Assembly: GCA_900769055.1 (NCBI GenBank) | Contig: CAAGFF010000017.1 | Span: forward strand, 1-10,760 | DNA length: 10,760 bases | Direction of reading: 5' to 3' | Origin: an uncultured Prevotella sp. | GTDB taxonomy: Bacteria > Bacteroidota > Bacteroidia > Bacteroidales > Bacteroidaceae | Shown here: one piece after another, positions 6,642 to 10,760 of the stretch | Layout: the number at the start of each line of letters is the position of its first letter | Numbering within the stretch: the first letter of the stretch is position 1 | Program-made: the position numbers and the translations under genes | Notes under the pieces: model-generated | The model's database searches: none | Seen by the model: only the letters and a program-made list of their open reading frames with translations | What the model was told of the DNA's origin: nothing

Positions 6642-6707
6642 TTCCGCGAAGTTCCTTTCGCTCGGCAATAGGGAAATAAGTTTCCCATTGCTCTCGCTTA
6701 ATCGGAA
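6642..6707. repeat. Structured palindromic segment upstream of rnpB
   Basis: Outer arms TTCCG (6642-6646) and CGGAA (6703-6707) enclose AAG/CTT and a strong inner hairpin, GCAATAGGGAAA-taag-TTTCCCATTGC (6665-6691), with one unpaired base. An alternative small hairpin GCGAA/TTCGC lies at 6646-6661. Nearby are GAGG-aag-CCTC (6612-6622), CCCC/GGGG around 6715-6728, and a T8 run at 6746-6753. The stretch 6540-6766 has no gene I can support. It may be an intergenic repeat or an unrecognised structured RNA. Confidence 0.45.
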
Positions 6708-6766
6708 CATGCCCCAAAAGGGAGGGGAGCAGATAGGTTGTGAGGTTTTTTTTCTTGCCATCAGGC

Positions 6767-6795
6767 TTGTAATTCGGAAATTATTTGTATTTTTG
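6767..6795 (+). promoter_or_regulatory. Promoter of rnpB
   Basis: TATTTTTG (6788-6795) is a TAnnTTTG -7 box. TTG (6767-6769) lies 18 nt upstream as a -33 element. The expected start is near 6803-6806, which agrees with the 5' end of the P1 helix of RNase P RNA. Confidence 0.65.
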
Positions 6796-6805
6796 CAAAA
6801 TAATT

Positions 6806-7183
6806 AAGGCAGTGTCCCGGCTTTGTCGCTGGCACATTAGTATGTGCGAGAGGAAAGTCCGGGCAGCACAGGGAACTCCACTTCCGAAAATAGAAGCTAT
6901 TGGTGACAGTAGGCTAAGGCAGAAGAGAACGACCGCCGGCTTCGTGCCGGTAAGGGTGAGAAGGTGGTGTAAGAGACCACCAGCCGATGGGTGATCATTC
7001 GGGCTGTGCCGGCTGGAGGCTGCAAGTTCGTGTAAACCATCGTTTGAGGGTGCCCGCCCGACTCTGCAGAGACGATGGAGGGTAGAACGCTTAAGTTGCA
7101 GGGTGACTTGCAAATTAGATAGATGACAGAGCGCCGCATGGCTTGCCTTGCGGAACAGAACCCGGCTTATAGGGGCACTGCCT
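6806..7183 (+). ncRNA. rnpB: RNase P RNA, bacterial type A
   Basis: This is the catalytic RNA that removes 5' leaders from pre-tRNAs, working with the RnpA protein. The ends pair as P1: GGCAGTGTCCC (6808-6818) with GGGGCACTGCC (7172-7182), 11 bp including one G-U. Universally conserved blocks are present: GAGGAAAGTCCGGGC (6850-6864, P3/P4 side), AAGGGTGAGAAGGTG followed by GTAAGAGACCACC (6952-6980), AGATAGATGACAGA (7117-7130), and ACAGAACCCGGCTTA (7155-7169, the 3' strand of P4). The GCCGGCTTCGTGCCGG hairpin near 6935-6950 is a normal variable helix. The length of about 378 nt is typical. Small ORFs in this span are spurious. Exact ends are uncertain by a few bases. Confidence 0.96.
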
Positions 7184-7190
7184 TTTTTTT
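7172..7190 (+). terminator. Terminator of rnpB
   Basis: The 3' strand of the P1 helix (7172-7182) is followed at once by eight T residues (7183-7190), so P1 may double as the terminator stem or the T run may act with local structure. Confidence 0.6.
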
Positions 7191-7262
7191 GATACTCCGG
7201 GACGTGTGTGGGTACTGACCATACATGACGTATATTGCACATATTATATATAGTATTGAGTT

Positions 7263-7664
7263 ATGAAACCATTGATTGAGGACAGCTATCAGCAGCAGAT
7301 GCTGCGGAAAATAGCTCTAAGGTCGTCAGAGGAGGGCTTTCCGAAATATTCTGATTACGGAGTTGACAAGGGGAGCGTCGAGGACTATCTGTCGGAAAAA
7401 CAAGACGTTTTGGACCTTCGAGGCAGTCAGACCAGGCAGTTTACTGTGGTTGGCTGTCTGGTACTTATACCCGCGCTCATAGCTTCGGGCTTCGACCATA
7501 CCCAGTCGCCATTAGGTGATAAGAACTCGCTTGTGGCTCTGTGTGGAGGTGTCGTGATGGCAGCTTGCTGGTGGGGGCTTAATTCATGGAGAGTGAACAG
7601 AAAGCTGAAGGCCATGTGCAACCCTGACATAGAGGCATACCTGAGTGCCGTAGAGGAGTATTGA
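7263..7664 (+). CDS. Small two-helix inner-membrane protein of unknown function
   Basis: A 133-residue protein starting at ATG 7263 and ending at TGA. I do not recognise a family. Residues 1-58 are polar and charged and probably cytoplasmic. Residues about 60-76 (FTVVGCLVLIPALIASG) and about 89-108 (SLVALCGGVVMAACWWGLN) are two hydrophobic segments joined by a short loop, FDHTQSPLGDKN. The C-terminus is basic, then acidic (WRVNRKLK to AVEEY), so both ends likely face the cytoplasm. No catalytic motif or signal peptidase site is visible. It follows rnpB by about 70 nt and precedes the DUF1232 gene by 57 nt in the same direction, so the two could be co-transcribed. No Shine-Dalgarno sequence is evident, which is normal for this phylum. 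Codon use matches the neighbouring genes. Coding status is likely; function is unknown. Confidence 0.75.
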   Translation: MKPLIEDSYQQQMLRKIALRSSEEGFPKYSDYGVDKGSVEDYLSEKQDVLDLRGSQTRQFTVVGCLVLIPALIASGFDHTQSPLGDKNSLVALCGGVVMAACWWGLNSWRVNRKLKAMCNPDIEAYLSAVEEY

Positions 7665-7721
7665 GCGATATGATGCACTCGGGAATATAGTTGAAACACA
7701 AACATTATACCTTATATATAA

Positions 7722-8114
7722 ATGGAAGAGAACAAATTACCAGATTTCATGAGTTATAAGGACAAGTTCAGCGCCAACGGCTTTGTAGAGAAAATCTCTA
7801 GCATAGCCAAACGTGCTGGTGCAAAGCTTGTCTACGTTGCGCTCGTTTTGTACTACACTCTACAGAGCGACAAGGTCTCGGTTAAGGATAAGGCTGTCAT
7901 CATAGGTGCGCTAGGCTATCTTATTAGCCCTCTCGACCTCATCCCAGATGCCTTCCCCATAGCTGGACTTACCGATGACCTTACCGTCCTGCTGTATGTT
8001 GTGAAAAAAGTGTGGGGCGACGTGTCCGATGATGTCAAGGACAAGGCTAAGTCAAAGCTGTCCCAATGGTTTGACGAGGAGGAGATTGAGGAGACCGAAG
8101 AGCTTGGCCTGTAG
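7722..8114 (+). CDS. YkvA/DUF1232 family small membrane-associated protein
   Basis: The protein has 130 residues. The DUF1232 core spans about residues 54-95: VKDKAVIIGALGYLISPLDL followed by IPDAFPIAGLTDDLTVL. The SPLDLIPD turn and the downstream DD pair are the family's signature. An N-terminal amphipathic or hydrophobic segment (about 35-47, KLVYVALVLYYTL) and the GALGYLI stretch suggest membrane association. The C-terminal 30 residues are strongly acidic (EEEIEETEE). The biochemical role of the family is not established as far as I know. It lies 57 nt after a small membrane-protein gene on the same strand. Family assignment is confident; function is open. Confidence 0.88.
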   Translation: MEENKLPDFMSYKDKFSANGFVEKISSIAKRAGAKLVYVALVLYYTLQSDKVSVKDKAVIIGALGYLISPLDLIPDAFPIAGLTDDLTVLLYVVKKVWGDVSDDVKDKAKSKLSQWFDEEEIEETEELGL

Positions 8115-8129
8115 TCCTCCTGTTTTTTT
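8088..8129 (+). terminator. Possible weak terminator after the DUF1232 gene
   Basis: A T7 run (8123-8129) follows the stop at 8114. A short stem GAGGA/TCCTC (8088-8092 with 8115-8119) could form just before it, but the stem is only 5 bp, the loop is long, and the left arm is coding. The stronger hairpin at 8228-8262 may be the real stop. Confidence 0.3.
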
Positions 8130-8196
8130 CACTTTGTATGGTGTACAGTTTGATGTGCAAAAATTGAATATCCTAATTCTGAAGTTCATGTCGGTA

Positions 8197-8426
8197 ATTG
8201 TCGCGCTGTAGGCGCAGAAGCGCATAGCCCAGGGTAAAGCGTAGCGACACCCTGGGTTTTTTATGTAGGTGATTGTCGCGCTGTAAGCGCAAAAGCGTAG
8301 ATAACAGCAGGATATATAACGCTTTTGCGCTTACAGCGCGCATTGACAATGTTCCCTTACACCCAGGGTGCCGCTGTGCTCTACCCTGGGCTATGCGCTT
8401 CTGCGCTTACAGCGCGTGCTGGTCAA
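8197..8426. repeat. Nested palindromic element of about 230 bp (MITE/BIME-like)
   Basis: The element is symmetrical at three levels. The outer arms 8202-8257 and 8361-8416 are each 56 nt and match as reverse complements at 51 of 56 positions. Inside them 8277-8298 and 8319-8340 are perfect 22-nt inverted repeats around a 20-nt A/T-rich loop. Within each outer arm CCCAGGGT and ACCCTGGG form a further hairpin. One head module, CGCGCTGTAAGCGCAgAAGCG with small variants and ATTGTC or a relative nearby, occurs four times: twice forward, twice inverted. No transposase, clear target duplication or convincing ORF is present. It resembles a palindromic dispersed repeat (REP/BIME or MITE) between the DUF1232 gene and pflB. 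The class is inferred. Confidence 0.75.
8228..8262 (+). terminator. Terminator-like hairpin inside the palindromic element
   Basis: CCCAGGGT (8228-8235) pairs with ACCCTGGG (8249-8256) across a 13-nt loop and is followed by six T residues (8257-8262). It fits an intrinsic terminator for transcripts from 7263-8114. The mirrored copy (8362-8389) lacks an equally clean T tract on either side. Confidence 0.6.
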
Positions 8427-8558
8427 TGTGTTTTCTGCGAGCGAGTAGTCAGAGTAAATCATGAACAGTTCCATTTTGGGTACATCAAACTGGACAGCTT
8501 ATTTAGAGACTATAGATATTTATATAGCCAAAAGTTCTTTTATCTCGTAATATTTTTG

Positions 8559-8566
8559 TAATTTTG
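8559..8566 (+). promoter_or_regulatory. Probable pflB promoter, -7 box
   Basis: TAATTTTG (8559-8566) matches TAnnTTTG. A second match, TATTTTTG, lies immediately upstream (8551-8558). No clean -33 TTTG is visible at the right distance. The start would be near 8573, leaving a leader of about 50 nt before the ATG at 8626. Confidence 0.5.
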
Positions 8567-8625
8567 CACTCGTTAATGATTATTTTTAGGATTTTACTCA
8601 TTTCATAACCCAATTAATCACATTT

Positions 8626-10760
8626 ATGAGAACAGAATGGCAGGGATTCAAGAAGTCCCTTTGGCAAGATGAAGTTAATGTCAGAGATTTCATTCAGAAC
8701 AACTACACTCCCTTCGAAGGCGATGAGTCGTTCCTCGCCGGACCTACCGAGGCTACAAAGAAGCTTTGGGGACGTCTGCAGGAACTTCAGGCTGAGGAGA
8801 GAGCCAAGGGTGGTGTGCTGGATATGGAGACTGAGGTCGTTTCTGGCATCAATGCTTATGGACCTGCTTATATCGACGAGAGTATGAAAGACCTTGAGGC
8901 TGTGGTAGGATTGCAGACGGACAAACCGCTCAAGCGTGCGTTCATGCCATACGGAGGCATCAAGATGGCTGAGCAGGCATGTACTACTTACGGCTACCAG
9001 CCTTCAGAGAAGCTACACGACATCTTCACCAATTATGTCAAGACACATAACGATGGTGTGTTTGATGCCTATACTGCTGAGATGAAGCATGTACGCCACA
9101 ACCACATTCTTACTGGTCTGCCTGACACCTACGGCCGTGGCCGTATTGTTGGCGACTACCGTCGTGTTGCTCTCTACGGTATTGATTTCCTTATTGCCGA
9201 GAAGAAGCGCGAGCTCTCTGAGATGGGCGACCGCGAGATGATAGATGAGGTTATCCGTCTGCGCGAGGAGGTTTCCATGCAGATAAAGGCTCTGGCCGCA
9301 CTCAAGGAGATGGCCGCCTCTTACGGTTTCGACATCTCACGCCCTGCTGCCAACGCACGCGAGGCTGTACAGTGGCTCTATTTCGGTTACCTGGGAGCTG
9401 TGAAGACACAGAACGGAGCAGCCATGTCAGTAGGACGTGTTTCTACATTCCTCGACATCTATATAGATCGTGACATCAAGGCTGGAACTCTGACCGAGGA
9501 GCAGGCACAGGAACTTATCGACCACCTGGTGATGAAGTTCCGCATGGTGAAGTTCGCACGTATACCTTCCTACAACCAGCTCTTCAGCGGCGACCCCGTT
9601 TGGGCAACTCTTGAGGTTGCCGGTCTTGGCCAGGATGGACGTTCTATGGTTACAAAGAACGACTACCGCTTCCTGCATACACTTATAAACATGGGACCAT
9701 CGCCAGAGCCAAACCTTACCGTGCTCTACAGCAAGCGTCTGCCAGAGAACTTCAAGCGTTTCGCAGCATGGATTAGCGTGAAGACCAGCTCCATACAGTA
9801 TGAGAACGATGACGTGATGCGTCCTATTTGGGGCGATGACTATAGCATCTGCTGCTGCGTGTCGGCTACTCAGACAGGTAAGGAGATGCAGTTCTTCGGA
9901 GCCAGGGCAAACCTCGCAAAGTGTCTTACCTATGCCATCAGCGGTGGTGTAGACTCCAAGACCCGCGAGCAGTGTGGACCGGCATACCGTCCAATAGAAG
10001 GCGACGTGCTGACATACGAGGAGTTCCTGCCGCGCTTCATGGATATGATGGACTGGCTGGCAAGCGTATATGTGAAGACCCTGAACCTCATCCACTACAT
10101 GCACGACAAGTATTTCTACGAGGCTGCTGAGATGGCCCTCATCGATACAAACGTGCGCCGTACCTTCGCTACCGGTATCGCTGGTTTCAGCCATGTCGTT
10201 GACTCTATCTGCGCCATCAAGTATGCCAAGGTCAACATCATCCGTGACGAGACGGGCTTCCCACTTGAGTTCAAGACCGAGGGTGAGTTCCCACGCTACG
10301 GCAACGATGACGAGCGTGCCGACAAGGTGGCAGTATGGCTGCTCAAGACATTCATGTCGATGATAAGGAAGTATCACACATACCGCGACTCTGAGCCTAC
10401 GACAAGTATTCTCACCATCACGTCAAATGTGGTATATGGCAAGTACACATCCAACATGCCTGACGGACGTAAGGCTGGAACTCCGCTTGCCCCAGGTGCA
10501 AACCCATCATACGGAGCAGAGAAGAACGGTCTGCTGGCTTCACTCAACTCTGTAGCGAAGTTGCCTTACGAGTATGCTCTCGACGGTATCTCCAATACCC
10601 AGACCATCAGCCCCGATGCTCTCGGACATGATGACGACGAGCGCGCCGCAACTCTGGTAAATGTTATGGACGGATATTTCTCACAGGGTGCCCACCACCT
10701 GAACGTCAATGTCTTTGGCGTAGACAAGCTAAAGGACGCCATGGAGCATCCCGAGAAGCC
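8626..10760 (+). CDS. pflB: Pyruvate formate-lyase (formate C-acetyltransferase), 3' end outside the window
   Basis: The frame is open from ATG 8626 to the window end: 711 codons plus two bases, against about 760 for E. coli PflB. The enzyme cleaves pyruvate with CoA to acetyl-CoA and formate in the cytoplasm during fermentation. The N-terminus MRTEWQGFKKSLWQDEVNVR matches the family start. Other family stretches include PYGGIKMAEQAC, RHNHILTGLPDTYGRGRIVG, TQNGAAMSVGRVSTFLD and MPDGRKAGTPLAPGANPS. The catalytic cysteine pair lies in SICCCVSAT, where C410-C411 correspond to the family CC and C409 is an extra preceding Cys. The missing roughly 45-50 residues should hold the glycyl-radical motif (RVSGY-like), and a pflA activase gene commonly follows. 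The upstream gap of 511 nt contains the palindromic element and the promoter. Identification is very strong. Confidence 0.97.
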   Translation, partial: MRTEWQGFKKSLWQDEVNVRDFIQNNYTPFEGDESFLAGPTEATKKLWGRLQELQAEERAKGGVLDMETEVVSGINAYGPAYIDESMKDLEAVVGLQTDKPLKRAFMPYGGIKMAEQACTTYGYQPSEKLHDIFTNYVKTHNDGVFDAYTAEMKHVRHNHILTGLPDTYGRGRIVGDYRRVALYGIDFLIAEKKRELSEMGDREMIDEVIRLREEVSMQIKALAALKEMAASYGFDISRPAANAREAVQWLYFGYLGAVKTQNGAAMSVGRVSTFLDIYIDRDIKAGTLTEEQAQELIDHLVMKFRMVKFARIPSYNQLFSGDPVWATLEVAGLGQDGRSMVTKNDYRFLHTLINMGPSPEPNLTVLYSKRLPENFKRFAAWISVKTSSIQYENDDVMRPIWGDDYSICCCVSATQTGKEMQFFGARANLAKCLTYAISGGVDSKTREQCGPAYRPIEGDVLTYEEFLPRFMDMMDWLASVYVKTLNLIHYMHDKYFYEAAEMALIDTNVRRTFATGIAGFSHVVDSICAIKYAKVNIIRDETGFPLEFKTEGEFPRYGNDDERADKVAVWLLKTFMSMIRKYHTYRDSEPTTSILTITSNVVYGKYTSNMPDGRKAGTPLAPGANPSYGAEKNGLLASLNSVAKLPYEYALDGISNTQTISPDALGHDDDERAATLVNVMDGYFSQGAHHLNVNVFGVDKLKDAMEHPEK

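Noticed and set aside
6552..6807. Overlapping small frames on both strands upstream of rnpB
   Set aside because: The frames mirror each other across a palindromic non-coding segment. Neither has a family signature, and one runs into the rnpB promoter.
8273..8561. 63- and 78-codon frames in the palindromic element
   Set aside because: Their sequence is simply the translated inverted repeats; no start signals or coding character.
9427..10377. 316-codon open frame on the minus strand
   Set aside because: It lies wholly antisense to pflB, whose plus-strand frame matches the family throughout. The minus product is His/Cys/Val-rich and has no recognisable domain, as expected for a codon-bias shadow.

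Overview
The window looks like chromosome from an obligately anaerobic Bacteroidales bacterium, most likely of the Prevotella/Segatella group. The evidence is: Bacteroidetes-type promoter boxes (TAnnTTTG) in front of nrdD, tRNA-Tyr, htrA, rnpB and pflB; few Shine-Dalgarno sequences; a surface-protein C-terminus of the kind common in Prevotella; and two oxygen-sensitive glycyl-radical enzymes (class III ribonucleotide reductase and pyruvate formate-lyase). The genus is inferred from these features, not from any database comparison.

Layout. (1) 1-750: 3' part of a secreted or surface protein, ended by a strong hairpin terminator. (2) About 845-1273: a repeat-rich intergenic region that carries the nrdD promoter and two copies of a 16-nt operator-like sequence. 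(3) 1274-3996: the nrdD-nrdG operon, overlapping by ATGA. (4) 3982-4479 (-): a Vsr-type mismatch endonuclease with no Dcm methylase beside it; its 3' end runs into the 3' end of nrdG. (5) 4566-4740 (-): tRNA-Tyr(GUA) with its own terminator and promoter. (6) 4871-6331 (-): an HtrA/DegP-type periplasmic serine protease with two PDZ domains. (7) About 6540-6790: non-coding DNA rich in inverted repeats. (8) 6806-7183: RNase P RNA (rnpB). (9) 7263-8114: two small genes, a two-helix membrane protein of unknown function and a YkvA/DUF1232 protein. (10) 8197-8426: a roughly 230-bp nested palindromic element. (11) 8626 to the window end: pflB, cut off before its glycyl-radical region.

Working together: NrdD makes dNTPs without oxygen and is activated by NrdG. 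PflB splits pyruvate into acetyl-CoA and formate, and formate is also the usual reductant of class III reductases (family knowledge), so the two ends of the window are metabolically connected. HtrA provides envelope protein quality control, and rnpB and tRNA-Tyr are housekeeping RNAs. I found no complete defence system, prophage, transposase or CRISPR array. The least-explained parts are non-coding: the nested palindrome before pflB, the paired repeats before nrdD, and the structured segment before rnpB.
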